This document shows, piece by piece, positions 8,863 through 18,118 of a stretch of DNA of 64,000 bases. The DNA is from Wolbachia endosymbiont (group A) of Pogonocherus hispidulus (GTDB lineage: Bacteria; Pseudomonadota; Alphaproteobacteria; Rickettsiales; Anaplasmataceae), in assembly GCF_964028195.1 (NCBI RefSeq), contig NZ_OZ034750.1, positions 1,054,001-1,118,000 of the forward strand. The letters are read 5' to 3'. The translations under genes were made by a program, and so were the position numbers. Each line of letters starts with the position of its first letter. Within the stretch, counting starts at the first letter, position 1. Below the pieces are notes generated by a model. It saw only the letters and a list, made by a program, of their open reading frames with translations, had not been told where the DNA came from and ran no database searches.

Positions 8863-10783
8863 TCTTGGGTGGAAAGCTGATAATATTGTTGTTATTGATA
8901 ATGATCTCGGCTTAACAGGTGCTAGTGCTGAAAAGCGTGAAGGGTATAAAGAGATTCTCGCTAAAGTCACTTTATCAAAGGTAGGGATTATCCTATCCTA
9001 CGATGTGACTCGTTTGTCACGTAATTGTTCTGATTGGTATCCGTTATTGGATATATGTGGCTATAAACAGTGTTTGATAGCTGATCGGGATGGTGTGTAT
9101 GACCCTGGTACTATTAATGGTCGGTTGTTACTTGGTCTGAAAGGACAGCTTGCTGAAATGGAGTTATCTACTATAAGAGCCAGACTAAATGCTGGACTAG
9201 TAAATAAGGCAACCAGAGGAGATTTAGCCTTATCTCTTCCAGTGGGTTTCGTTCGTAACATTGATGATTCCGTGAGTAAGGATCCTAACCTTGAAGTTCA
9301 GCAGCATATTAAGCTTGTTTTTGACACTTTTCTAGAAAAACGAACAGCAGCACAAGTTGTAAGGTATTTTAACAATAACCAACTTACCATTCCTAGGTAT
9401 GACAATTTTAAAGAAGTGCATTGGAAAAAACCAACTTTTGACGCAATTATCTCAATGCTCAAAAACCCTGCTTATGCTGGAGCATTTGCTTATGGTCGTT
9501 CTTGTACTACGCGTCACAAACTATCTTCTGCTAATAAAACAACAAAAAGACTACCAATGGAAGAATGGAAAGTTCTAATTAAAGATAAATACCCAGCTTA
9601 CATAGATTGGGAAACCTTTACAAAGATTCAGATCATACTTAAAGATAATCATGCGGATTACCGTCGCTGTAGAACACGTGGAATAGCTAGACCAGGTGCA
9701 GCATTATTACATGGAATAATCTATTGTGGAGAATGTGGACACAAAATGATAGTACAGTATAAAGGAGGAAATCATTATAAATGCAGTTACCAACATCAAC
9801 GTGATCTTTCCCCTTCATGTCAGTTTTTACCTGCTGATATTATTGATAATGAAGTAATTCCTAAATTTTTTGCAGCACTTAGTCAAATTGAGCTAGATGC
9901 TTATACTAAGGCTATTAACTCGCAGCTACAATCTGAACAAGAAATTAATAAAGCTCATTTACAACAATTAGAACGCTTAAGATACCAAGTAAGATTGGCA
10001 GAACGACAATTTAATCAAGTTGATCCTGACAATCGTCTTGTAGCTGCAGAACTTGAAAGACGTTGGGAACAGGCATTGAATGAACTCAAGCAAGCGGAAA
10101 TTACATTTGAACGTCAGTATCCAAGTAAACCTACTCCTCAATTATCCGAGGAACTGAAAACAATATTTTTAGATGTAGGTAAGAAACTACCAGAAATTTG
10201 GCATAAGTCAGTTCTGTCACGTCAGCAAAGAAAATCTTTTGTTCGTTGTCTGATTGATAAGGTAGTAGCACACCGAATCATGCGTGATTGCTTGCAGATA
10301 CGTATTGTATGGCATGGTAGAGAAACTACCACTTTCCATGCTCCTATTCCAGTAAGCTCCTTTCGTGCATTGACTACTGCAACAGAAATGGAGCAATCGA
10401 TAATAAAGTCAAGTAAAGAGGGTAAAACGGATATAGAAATTGCCAAGTACTTAGAAACACAAGGGTATCGTTCTCCCTCACAATCAAAGAATATTGTTTT
10501 AGAAAATACAGTAAAAAATATTCGGTTAAAAAATAATATTATGCGAAAAAAGGAGCAATCACACCCCATTAAAGTGCCTGGCTACCTTACTATTTCACAA
10601 GTTGCAAAAATCCTTGAAGTTTCCAGGCAGTGGCTTTACGATAGAATAAGGAGAGATAAAATAAAAATACAAAAAGACTATAGCAAAACCAGAGGCAAGT
10701 ATTTATTTGAAGATAGACCAGAAACTGTTAGAACCCTTATGGATTTTAAAAATGGTAAACTCAACAACCCAAATTTTTTATAG
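8723..10783 (+). CDS. Large serine recombinase
   Basis: The 686-residue protein begins with a resolvase catalytic domain: AIIYIRQS carries the nucleophilic serine at about residue 22, and SYDVTRLSRN and LAEMELSTIRAR follow. A recombinase domain is next (KNPAYAGAFAYGRS). A zinc ribbon has cysteine pairs in IIYCGECGHKM and YKCSYQ. A coiled-coil region around 400-460 is followed by an excisionase-like helix-turn-helix (YLTISQVAKILEVSRQWLYD) near the C-terminus. It presumably catalyses integration at the radC His codon. It appears intact. Confidence 0.92.
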   Translation: MNTSELITAQHLTREAIIYIRQSTPHQALSNQESLELQYALKQRAIDLGWKADNIVVIDNDLGLTGASAEKREGYKEILAKVTLSKVGIILSYDVTRLSRNCSDWYPLLDICGYKQCLIADRDGVYDPGTINGRLLLGLKGQLAEMELSTIRARLNAGLVNKATRGDLALSLPVGFVRNIDDSVSKDPNLEVQQHIKLVFDTFLEKRTAAQVVRYFNNNQLTIPRYDNFKEVHWKKPTFDAIISMLKNPAYAGAFAYGRSCTTRHKLSSANKTTKRLPMEEWKVLIKDKYPAYIDWETFTKIQIILKDNHADYRRCRTRGIARPGAALLHGIIYCGECGHKMIVQYKGGNHYKCSYQHQRDLSPSCQFLPADIIDNEVIPKFFAALSQIELDAYTKAINSQLQSEQEINKAHLQQLERLRYQVRLAERQFNQVDPDNRLVAAELERRWEQALNELKQAEITFERQYPSKPTPQLSEELKTIFLDVGKKLPEIWHKSVLSRQQRKSFVRCLIDKVVAHRIMRDCLQIRIVWHGRETTTFHAPIPVSSFRALTTATEMEQSIIKSSKEGKTDIEIAKYLETQGYRSPSQSKNIVLENTVKNIRLKNNIMRKKEQSHPIKVPGYLTISQVAKILEVSRQWLYDRIRRDKIKIQKDYSKTRGKYLFEDRPETVRTLMDFKNGKLNNPNFL

Positions 10784-10807
10784 GAGTATCAATATGTATA
10801 ATCGCAC

Positions 10808-10963
10808 AACCATCCAGGAGGGAGTTTAGAACCATCAGAAGATGATAAAGTTATGACTAGAGAATTAGTGTCAGCATGTCAAGGGGTGGGAATTGAGCTA
10901 GAGGATCACATTATTGTGACGGACAAAGGATATTGCAGCTTTAAGGAAAGAGAGCTGTTATAA
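10808..10963 (+). pseudogene. radC: radC, 3' part
   Basis: This frame has no start and continues the radC JAMM domain. It begins NHPGGSLEPSEDD, so with the preceding His it forms the metal-binding H-x-H and S-x-E/D region. It ends with VGIELEDHIIVTDKGYCSF. It aligns exactly to the end of the 5' part across the recombinase element. While the element is present the JAMM motif is split and RadC cannot be made. Confidence 0.85.
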
Positions 10964-11097
10964 AGATGGATGCCAAATTTTTCAGGTTTGGGAAGTTTGG
11001 CTACCACTGCTAGTGGAAACAATACGAAATATGAATATAAGTGCTTTAAGGAAAGCATATTTCTATAGCTGAGATTTGGAAAAAGACATCACAAAAG

Positions 11098-11251
11098 TTG
11101 TAAAGTATACAAGATCTTTGTATAACTTGCATGTTAAGTTATAATAAACGAATAAAAGCCCAAAAAGCTCTATTCTTTTGTTATAAATAATTGCAAACTA
11201 TACAAGACCTTTCTAATATTTGTATATTAAGTTAATAGTAAAGCAATAAAT
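11098..11251. repeat. Two imperfect direct repeats upstream of the 11295 gene
   Basis: The 10964-11294 gap contains two ~60-base copies, at 11098-11156 and 11191-11251. They share TATACAAGA, a following CTTT, and TTAAGTTA, and sit 93 bases apart. Each is AT-rich with partly symmetric halves, which would suit operators for a phage regulator such as the neighbouring double-HTH protein. No clear promoter was fixed. Confidence 0.45.
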
Positions 11252-11294
11252 TGCGCTATAGACTTAGATAATATGCTTAATATAGGAGGCTTAT

Positions 11295-12503
11295 ATGGCT
11301 AGTAAAAAAATTACAATGGTTCGAAAAGACCCAAATAAAAAAAATCGTAAATTCAATATTAACCGCAAGTTATTGGGCAAAATATTTAGTGCTCTTGAGG
11401 GCATTGATATACAACCGTCTAACTTTGTGAGCAAAATTAATAACCAAAATCCTGGAGGTACAATGCCTTCCCCTAGTAGAGATGGTCGCGAAAACCAAAT
11501 AAACTTCGAAGAAGGACTTGACCATATTTATGGTACAAAACCAGCAAGTAATCAAGAAGATTATCCAGAAAATTTAAATCCATTTACCTCAGGCTTGCAA
11601 AAAATAAAGCTAAGTGCAAGGGAAAATAAAAAGTTGAGCTGGTTTAAAAGTGCAGTGGTAAAAGCAGGCAGCCCAAAAGAGATGCATAAGGTTGTGGATC
11701 AAGCTCTATCTGCTGGAATAAGGATAAATGCATGTCATGAAGGAGAATGGAGTTTTTCCGAGTATGTGATATTAGGCACACATTTTCACAAAGTCAAAAA
11801 AGGTGAACTAAAAAAAATAATGCGTGAATTAATGCTGAAGGGTGCAGAGTTTCATGACAGGCTATTGCAGAATGAGCTGGTAGGTGAAACTTATAACGAA
11901 CTGCAAAAAGAGGTGCAGCCACAGCTAGACAAGCAACTTGAAGAACTGAGGAAAGTCGGTGAAAGTGCTGTTCAAAAAGGAGCTGTAATAGATGTGGAAA
12001 TAGACAATACAACATCGTATACGGAATTTTCTGAGGGTAGCACAGTAGAGCCTGCAAAAGTAATAGAAGGCTTAGGTCTAAACAGATGTAACATCATAAA
12101 AATAGGCAATAGAGAATTTGAAGTCAAAAACGAGAAAGGAGGTGAGAGAAATTACACTGATATATCGGACAATAGCGTTTTTGAGGTAACATTTCCAACA
12201 AGCATTGGTGGACTAAGAGTTATACTGTACCACAAAGCAGAAAACGACCACCAAGTACAGGTGAGAGTAGCAGATACAGAAATGTGGTCTGAACTACAAA
12301 AAAGAGGTGAAATAATAGGAAAAGGTTGCCTCTTTGGGGGAACGACAGTCAAAGAAGCTGTAGAAAGAGGAAGTTTCACAAGAAGTGGCATGTGGAGTAA
12401 AGAGCAGGCCAAAGAGGAGATAAGGGCGGATCACTCAAGTGAAACACTGTCGTGGGTAAATAGGGCATGTGGAGGTAGCCAAGAAGCATTTAGGAAACGT
12501 TAA
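11295..12503 (+). CDS. WO prophage protein of unknown function, 402 residues
   Basis: I do not recognise a family. It starts after ATAGGAGGC. The N-terminus is basic (SKKITMVRKDPNKKNRKFN). The middle has a helical region with YNELQKEVQPQLDKQLEEL, and the C-terminal part is beta-rich (VFEVTFPTSIGGLRVILYH). The position between radC and the regulator fits the early accessory module of WO. No signal peptide or membrane segment is visible. Confidence 0.7.
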   Translation: MASKKITMVRKDPNKKNRKFNINRKLLGKIFSALEGIDIQPSNFVSKINNQNPGGTMPSPSRDGRENQINFEEGLDHIYGTKPASNQEDYPENLNPFTSGLQKIKLSARENKKLSWFKSAVVKAGSPKEMHKVVDQALSAGIRINACHEGEWSFSEYVILGTHFHKVKKGELKKIMRELMLKGAEFHDRLLQNELVGETYNELQKEVQPQLDKQLEELRKVGESAVQKGAVIDVEIDNTTSYTEFSEGSTVEPAKVIEGLGLNRCNIIKIGNREFEVKNEKGGERNYTDISDNSVFEVTFPTSIGGLRVILYHKAENDHQVQVRVADTEMWSELQKRGEIIGKGCLFGGTTVKEAVERGSFTRSGMWSKEQAKEEIRADHSSETLSWVNRACGGSQEAFRKR

Positions 12504-12673
12504 ACAAAGGACTTCCTTCTCAAATTGGACTGCGTAAAAGCTTTATATAAATCGCAGTCCAAGCCGAGCTCTTCCAATAAACATAAGCTAAATTTAATCT
12601 TTTGACAAAGTAGGTTATAGCAAAAAGCCTATTAACAGGGTATACATGTTTATTTCCGTAAAACCGTTGCGGC

Positions 12674-13648
12674 ATGGCAAATATCTCTATAAGATACAAA
12701 ATAGCGCAAAAAGTAAGAAGCTGGAGGTTAAAAAGAAAATATACCATAAAAGACTTAGCAGACAAAACAGGTATAAACTATCATACGCTGCGAAGATATG
12801 AACTAGGGATATGTGGCATTCCAGATGAAGAGTTACAAACAATAGCAGACGCATTATCAGTTAGTTTGAGCGATCTACTTCCTAGACAAAAAGTACTCAG
12901 AGAAAATCGTTGTTGTGATAAGACTCAGTGGATGTCCAATTTCATAGAAAAATACACAAAAACAGGGGGATGCAAAGCAATTTATGCATTAACTAAATTT
13001 ATTCGAGCTGAAGAGGAAAGTGATGTAAAAACAGCAAGAATAAGAATGGCAAAGAATATGCTAAAAGCAGGATTTGCTACTGATATTATCTACCGAGCAA
13101 CAGGCTTATCAACTGATGAATATGATAATAAAGAGGAAAAGGGTTCTAAGCGTTCAAACAAAAGACAAGGGATGAAAAAGTGGAGGATAATACAAGAATA
13201 TACTCAAGAGAAATTAGGAAAAGAGCTTGGTGTAGGAGGTCCGCAGATACATTATTATGAACAAGGAAAGAGTACCCTTTTAAGTGAAGTGGCATGTAAA
13301 GCAGCAGAAATATTATCAGCAAATGCTGAAGATCTAATGCTTAAATCAACGGAAGAAGACTGTTCTGAAAGTACTGATGGTGAAGGAGAAAAAGAGCTAT
13401 TAAGTTGGTCGAGAGAGTCTAAAAGAATTAACAATCAAGAATCACGAGATGAACTGGATATATGGGTAGAATTTTTATCCCAAAGAAGGCAAATTTACAA
13501 AGAAAAGATTGATAAAGTAGAGTCAATCAAGGTTGCGAATAATCTACTTATACTAGGCGTTTCTATTGATGATATTTCTCAAATAACTGGCTTGACTGCA
13601 GAGGAAATTGCGCAACTTATGCTCCCAACAGGATTAAAACTACGGTAG
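12674..13648 (+). CDS. Double helix-turn-helix (XRE-type) regulator
   Basis: The 324-residue protein has two XRE-like DNA-binding units. The first is at about 10-68 (LKRKYTIKDLADKTGINYHT, then ISVSLSDLLP-like). The second is at about 170-220 (QEKLGKELGVGGPQIHYYEQ). Each is followed by a short motif of the type A-x-N-x-L-x-x-G...TGLS/T-x-E (residues ~125-152 and ~292-320). Such duplicated HTH proteins are characteristic WO regulators and probably control lysogeny or operon expression. Confidence 0.85.
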   Translation: MANISIRYKIAQKVRSWRLKRKYTIKDLADKTGINYHTLRRYELGICGIPDEELQTIADALSVSLSDLLPRQKVLRENRCCDKTQWMSNFIEKYTKTGGCKAIYALTKFIRAEEESDVKTARIRMAKNMLKAGFATDIIYRATGLSTDEYDNKEEKGSKRSNKRQGMKKWRIIQEYTQEKLGKELGVGGPQIHYYEQGKSTLLSEVACKAAEILSANAEDLMLKSTEEDCSESTDGEGEKELLSWSRESKRINNQESRDELDIWVEFLSQRRQIYKEKIDKVESIKVANNLLILGVSIDDISQITGLTAEEIAQLMLPTGLKLR

Positions 13649-13699
13649 TTTATATAATGTGTTATGATATAAATGAAAATAGTTACATACTTAATACAT

Positions 13700-14296
13700 C
13701 TATTTGCCATCTCTGAAAGCTTGCTTATTGTTTGCTGGCTCAACTGAAGCATTTTCTAACTTTCCAGATTCATCTAAAGTTTTGGATTTTCCCGCTAATT
13801 TGCGTTGTTTAATAAACTTCTTTAATGTTTTGACTGCGATGAAATTAATACTGAAAACACATGCGGAAGTTATGGCTAATGCTGGAAGAGGAGCTAAATT
13901 GAACATCGGCAAAATTGCTATAATAGTGCCAGATGTAAGTAAAAACGCTAACTTCTTGCTTCCTATTATCTTGTTTTTCTTAGCCTTTATTGGGTTTAAT
14001 TTTTCTTTCAGTTTTGTGAAGCCATTTTTGAATATGTTTCCCCTTTTTGAATTCTTCTCTGCAGGCTTAATTTTTAAACTCTTTATTTTTTCTTTTGCCC
14101 ATTTATTACTTTTTTTGATGTTTTCTACTTTAGAGACTTTAACCTTATTCTGCCATGAGACCATATTTAGGGATTGTTCTACATTATATGGCAATTTCGG
14201 CTTAGCTTCTTGACCCTTAGTGTGTTTTTTGAATGAAACTATATTCTTAAAACTCTTTTTCGTTTTTTTATATAATTTCTTTATCTTGCTTGGCAT
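13700..14296 (-). CDS. Highly basic prophage membrane protein
   Basis: The first ~110 of 198 residues are extremely lysine-rich (KIKKLYKKTKKSFKNIV, KEKLNPIKAKKNKI). Two adjacent hydrophobic segments follow at about 114-155 (LAFLLTSGTIIAILPMFNLA and PALAITSACVFSINFIAV), then a short polar tail. It is downstream of the patatin gene on the same strand. Family unknown. The topology would suit a holin-like or effector membrane protein, but nothing proves that. Confidence 0.6.
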   Translation of the reverse strand: MPSKIKKLYKKTKKSFKNIVSFKKHTKGQEAKPKLPYNVEQSLNMVSWQNKVKVSKVENIKKSNKWAKEKIKSLKIKPAEKNSKRGNIFKNGFTKLKEKLNPIKAKKNKIIGSKKLAFLLTSGTIIAILPMFNLAPLPALAITSACVFSINFIAVKTLKKFIKQRKLAGKSKTLDESGKLENASVEPANNKQAFRDGK

Positions 14297-14307
14297 TTGT
14301 ACCTAAA

Positions 14308-14819
14308 TCAAGATACGATATTACAGAATTTATCCATCAGTTCCTGATTATCCTCTATCATTGCCTTTGCCTCTTGCTGAAGAGATTTGATATTTTTTGA
14401 TGTAATATTATCCATGTCAGGTGATGCTATTTTCAATTGTGATTGTATACGTATATATTTATCAGCTATCACTTGATCAAGTTGGTAGTTAACTGCATCT
14501 AAACTTGAAGCAAACATCACATGTAGTAGTGGTTTTATCCAACCTATCTTTCCAAATCTCCTTGAATTAGCTATGCTTCTATCTGTTCTGCCAGTACCTA
14601 TCGATAACAGTAGAATATCATCATTTGGAAATAACCTCTTACCACTTGCATATGCACAAGCCGCTGGATTATTTGCAAATACCCCGCCATCCACTAATAC
14701 TCTGTCTATCTGATCAACTTTTAAATGTTTTGGTATGAAATAAGTAGGTGCAGCTGTTGTAGCTCTGAGTGCATCTTTCAGCTTAATATTACCTTCTTTC
14801 CAGTTTTTGAAGAAGAATG
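14308..14819 (-). CDS. Patatin-like phospholipase, 3' exon
   Basis: This is the C-terminal 170 codons of the patatin gene. It begins at PFFFKNWKEG and includes ALRATTAAPTYF and VLVDGGVFANNP, which carries the DGG catalytic aspartate. Joining base 16808 to 14819 restores the frame at the Cys-Pro junction (NNC/PFFF) and gives 305 residues, a normal patatin length. The preceding 70 bases are open but belong to the intron. Confidence 0.88.
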
Positions 14820-16807
14820 GTAGGGTCGAGAACTGGCGCGCCTCTTTAGGGTTTGGTGGCTGATCCATTATTTTCATGTTGGGCCTCAATCCAAAATTCC
14901 CATATTCACGTTTCCAGCTCCCGCCTCATCAAACGCAGCATGCGATTTTCCCGCACTACGCTTTCCTAGTAGTTTCTTTACCAAAATTTATAACATATTG
15001 TGCTGGTAAGGCTTTCTGAATGTAATACCTTATTCTATAGTCTGAATAAAGATCTAGAGTTTTATATATCCATTCACTACTCCATCTCTTCCAGCCAAAT
15101 CCTTTCTTTGCTTTTCTGGCTCTCATTAGATTGCGTCTTATTTTCTTCTCTACCCAATGTTTGACGTAACTAAAGCTTCGATTTGTGTTTCCAATCCTAA
15201 AGTAGTTTGTCCACCCTCTCAATATCGGATTAATGATATGAATCACTTTTCCTATTGGTTGCGATTTATAACAGCGGAATACTTCCTTCAATTTTTGAAG
15301 TAGGTTTGTTCGTGCTTTCATCTTGGGTGTTATCCTCACATTCCACTTTCCTTGTTTTGTGATGTTCTGTTGAAAATCAAATCCTAGGAAGCTGAATGTC
15401 CCTTTTTCTTTAAGATTAATCACTTTTGTCTTTTCTTCGTTTACTTCTACTTCTATTTTTGCTAATTCTTCTTGTAACCTTTTGTGCACTGATTTTTCAA
15501 GCCATTCCCATTTCTGGTGTCCATCTATCAGTATCATTAGATCGTCTGCCCATCTAGCGTATTCTATATGTTGATATTTTCCTTCTTTAGTCACCTCTTT
15601 TGCCTTCTCTAGCATTTTATCCACCTCATTGAGGTATATATTGCTTAGTAGTGGTGAAAGTGGTGATCCTTGTGCTATTCCTCGTTTCCCTCCTACTTTG
15701 AGGATTAGCTTAATCAAGTGCATGATTTCTTTATCGTTTACCCTTTTGGAAATCTTTTCCATAAGAATATGATGTCGCACATTATCAAAGTAGGACTTTA
15801 GGTCTACGTCAATAACTTTTGTATTGCCTTTGATTGCTGCTTTCGCTACCCTGCTTATTGCTTCATGCGCTTTTCTCTTAGGTCTATATCCATATGATCC
15901 GTCCTGAAAGTCAGATTCGAATATTGGTTCAATTATTAGCTTTAGTGCGCTTTGCACTATTCTATCCCGAATGCAGGGTATGTTCAACGCTCTGAGTTTT
16001 CCTCCAGCTTTTGGTATTTCCTTTCTCCGGTTCCTATTTGGGTTATAGGTCTTGGTTATTAGTTCACGTCTGATTTGTTGAAGATGCTTCTCTAAGCCTT
16101 CTGCTTCTATCGATTCGAACGTCACCTTATCAATTCCTGGTGCCCCATTACTCTTCTTTGTCAGCTTATATGCTTCTTCTAGCGTCTCCATCTTACATAC
16201 GTGAACATAGATTCCCCAGAATCGCCATTCCGGTTTTGCCTTCGCTTTGGTATATATCTTCCTTCTCAGGTCTTGTAATTTAATTGGCATTTTTATCATT
16301 TTTACCTTTACCTCCCTTTTGTTAAAAGATTCCTACTAGTAGGGTGCCTTTGCTCCATGAGCGTTACCTCACTTCGTCACTACTACACACCCATCCGCCA
16401 CCCTTTCATCTTCAGTTCATTTCCTGTTTCCAGTTATAGAACCTACCACTCCAAGGTATTTCTCCTTGGGATGAGGAGGGCTTCTCCAGTTGCCTCGTAT
16501 TCCCTTATTATCATGTCATCACTACCACCCCGCTAAAGTAGATATGCTGTATCATTCGTATTTCAGCTATCTATGTTGCTTTCACCCAACTGCCGTGAGC
16601 TCAGCCTTTAGTTTTACACACTTTCGAGGCCACCTATGTGTTCGCTTTCGCTACAACCTGATAATTCGCCATTATCCTTACGATAACGTTGTCGGTAGGC
16701 TTCAATATCTTGGTTTCCCTCCATATTGCTACCCTAGCTACAGGACTCCGACTCTTATCCTGGTGGGTCTACCTCCCACTGAACATACTCGCCTTTTCTG
16801 GACACAC
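14820..16807 (-). mobile_element. Group II intron in the patatin gene
   Basis: The intron starts GTGTGTCC (16807 downward) and ends CGACCCTAC at 14820, matching the 5' GUGYG and 3' AY rules. Upstream of the end lies a domain-V-like hairpin (AGCGTAGTGCG paired with CATGCTGCGTT). A domain-VI stem (GGCGGGAGCTGG with CCAGTTCTCGACC) has an unusually long loop of about 70 bases. The intron is in sense orientation, so self-splicing would restore the mRNA. Length is 1988 bases. Confidence 0.88.
14956..16299 (-). CDS. Group II intron reverse transcriptase/maturase (patatin intron)
   Basis: The 447-residue protein has RT blocks in order: SNGAPGIDKVTFES, DGSYGYRPKRKAHEAI, VIDVDLKSYFDNV, GIAQGSPLSPLLSNIYL, and ARWADDLMIL holding the catalytic ADD (an A-D-D with Trp before it). 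The maturase domain X is at the end (ILRGWTNYFRIGNTNRSF). No endonuclease domain is visible. It supports splicing and mobility of the intron. All catalytic residues look intact. Confidence 0.92.
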   Translation of the reverse strand: MIKMPIKLQDLRRKIYTKAKAKPEWRFWGIYVHVCKMETLEEAYKLTKKSNGAPGIDKVTFESIEAEGLEKHLQQIRRELITKTYNPNRNRRKEIPKAGGKLRALNIPCIRDRIVQSALKLIIEPIFESDFQDGSYGYRPKRKAHEAISRVAKAAIKGNTKVIDVDLKSYFDNVRHHILMEKISKRVNDKEIMHLIKLILKVGGKRGIAQGSPLSPLLSNIYLNEVDKMLEKAKEVTKEGKYQHIEYARWADDLMILIDGHQKWEWLEKSVHKRLQEELAKIEVEVNEEKTKVINLKEKGTFSFLGFDFQQNITKQGKWNVRITPKMKARTNLLQKLKEVFRCYKSQPIGKVIHIINPILRGWTNYFRIGNTNRSFSYVKHWVEKKIRRNLMRARKAKKGFGWKRWSSEWIYKTLDLYSDYRIRYYIQKALPAQYVINFGKETTRKA

Positions 16808-17213
16808 GACAATTATTGTGAATATCATAACTTGTAATCATTACATTACTTAAAGTGTTTTGTAGGGTATCATCACCAAAATATTTATCCAGTACAGATT
16901 CAATATTTTTATGTGGATATTGTGCACAGTTAAACCAAGATAATATTGATCGCCTAAAGAATGAAGATTTAAAAATATATGACCCGTATTCTTGGTAAAG
17001 CTCAACTAAATCATTGGCTGAATATTGGGGATTTCCCTGTTCATCTTTTTTACATAATCCTGCTACAACAATCCCACCGGTTGAAGTACCTGCCATAAGA
17101 TCAAAGATTTCAGCTATCGGTTTTCTTGTCCTTTGCTCTATTTCTGCTAGAATAATGGCTGGTATGATGCCCCTTATGCCTCCGCCGTCAACGGATAAAA
17201 TGTATTTAATCAA
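16808..17213 (-). CDS. Patatin-like phospholipase, 5' exon
   Basis: The exon encodes IKYILSVDGGGIRGIIPAII with the DGGGxRG oxyanion-hole motif. MAGTSTGGIVVAG follows, with the GxSxG nucleophile serine at about residue 44. Patatins hydrolyse lipid acyl esters; in WO they are a common accessory gene and could act on host or bacterial membrane lipids. The exon ends at DIHNNC where the group II intron begins. The gene is functional only if the intron splices. Confidence 0.9.
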
Positions 17214-17234
17214 TTGTGAATTTAGGTAAAGATG

Positions 17235-17462
17235 TTAAGATTTAATTTTTCCGCTTAAAACCTGCAATTTAAACTCATCTAATTCTTCAGAAAGATTTTT
17301 TACCCTTTCCTCAAGTACTAACACTTTTTCCATTAAACCATATTCAATAAGTTTATCGTGAAATTGTACCCTTGAGTCTAGCTTGGATAACCACCATATC
17401 AATGCTACGGTTTGGATTAATATGGTAATAATTACCGTAATTGGGATTTTTTGCTTTTTCAT
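17235..17462 (-). CDS. Small membrane-anchored coiled-coil protein
   Basis: This 75-residue protein has one N-terminal membrane segment (IPITVIITILIQTVALIWWL) and then a heptad-like helix (LVLEERVKNLSEELDEFKLQ). It lies 21 bases upstream of patatin on the same strand and downstream of the ankyrin gene. The topology resembles small phage accessory or holin/spanin-like proteins, but no family is recognised. Confidence 0.6.
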   Translation of the reverse strand: MKKQKIPITVIITILIQTVALIWWLSKLDSRVQFHDKLIEYGLMEKVLVLEERVKNLSEELDEFKLQVLSGKIKS

Positions 17463-17529
17463 GTGAAAAGATTAATTTGTTATGGATAGTTTTGGAAATT
17501 TATATATAGATTATAGAAAACTTACAGCT

Positions 17530-18075
17530 TTAGTGATTACTTTTTGTTGATTCGTATTGATCCTCTGCTTTAGCAAGTAGCTTTATGATTTCCCTGTAAG
17601 GTTTATCTTTGTTGTGCCTTGATTCTATTACAGCTACATCTCGAGGGTTTTTTCCATCTGTATCTCTAGTATTAGGATTAGCACCTCTTGCTAATAAGAA
17701 CTTAACTATCTCTGAATTGCCTCCGTATGAGGCAGAATGTAATACTGTCCATCCTTTATATCTACCTGTATCATTTATATCAACTCCTTCATTCACTAGA
17801 AATTTTACTAATTCTAGACAGTTTCCTTCTGCTGCACAATGTAGCGCTGTTAATCTAGGAACTCGTGTATTAACACTTAATAAATTTTCTACTGAAAACT
17901 TTACTACATCTAAGTTACAATTTTGAGAAGCAATGCGTAATATCGTTTTATAATTACCTGCAGCTTTTGCCTTCATGTAGGAATAGGTAGCAATAATACA
18001 TACTATTACTGCTATAAGCCACCAAAAATGTAGCTTATTTTTTGTATCTTGATCCAATTTATCCATATTCAACAT
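17530..18075 (-). CDS. Membrane-anchored ankyrin-repeat protein
   Basis: The 181-residue protein starts MLNMDKLDQDTKNKLHF. It has a membrane segment at about 17-35 (WWLIAVIVCIIATYSYM) and then about four ankyrin units (LTALHCAAEGNCLELVKFLV, WTVLHSASYGGNSEIVKFLL, ANPNTRDTDGKNP). Ankyrin proteins of WO are candidate host-interaction factors. It sits directly after gene D of the tail operon, where WO prophages often carry an ankyrin gene. Confidence 0.85.
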   Translation of the reverse strand: MLNMDKLDQDTKNKLHFWWLIAVIVCIIATYSYMKAKAAGNYKTILRIASQNCNLDVVKFSVENLLSVNTRVPRLTALHCAAEGNCLELVKFLVNEGVDINDTGRYKGWTVLHSASYGGNSEIVKFLLARGANPNTRDTDGKNPRDVAVIESRHNKDKPYREIIKLLAKAEDQYESTKSNH

Positions 18076-18118
18076 CTTTTTAACATTAAATAGATCATTT
18101 ACTCATTTTTTATTAACA

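Larger units (their letters stand above)
8353..10807 (+). mobile_element. Large-serine-recombinase integrative element inserted in radC
   Basis: About 2.45 kb separates the two parts of radC. The left junction reads TTTCA-CAC-GATCAACC and the right TAATCG-CAC-AACCATCC. Only CAC (8353-8355 and 10805-10807) is shared, so removing one copy restores the radC frame. The implied circle junction ATCG-CA-CGAT is a perfect short inverted repeat around a CA dinucleotide, as expected for an attP of a large serine recombinase. It carries two small genes and the recombinase. Confidence 0.85.

Noticed and set aside
14820..14889. An ATG-started N-terminus (MRPNMKIMDQPP...) for the patatin C-terminal frame
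   Set aside because: It lies inside domain VI of the group II intron; the exon joint at 14819 gives the conserved patatin sequence without it.
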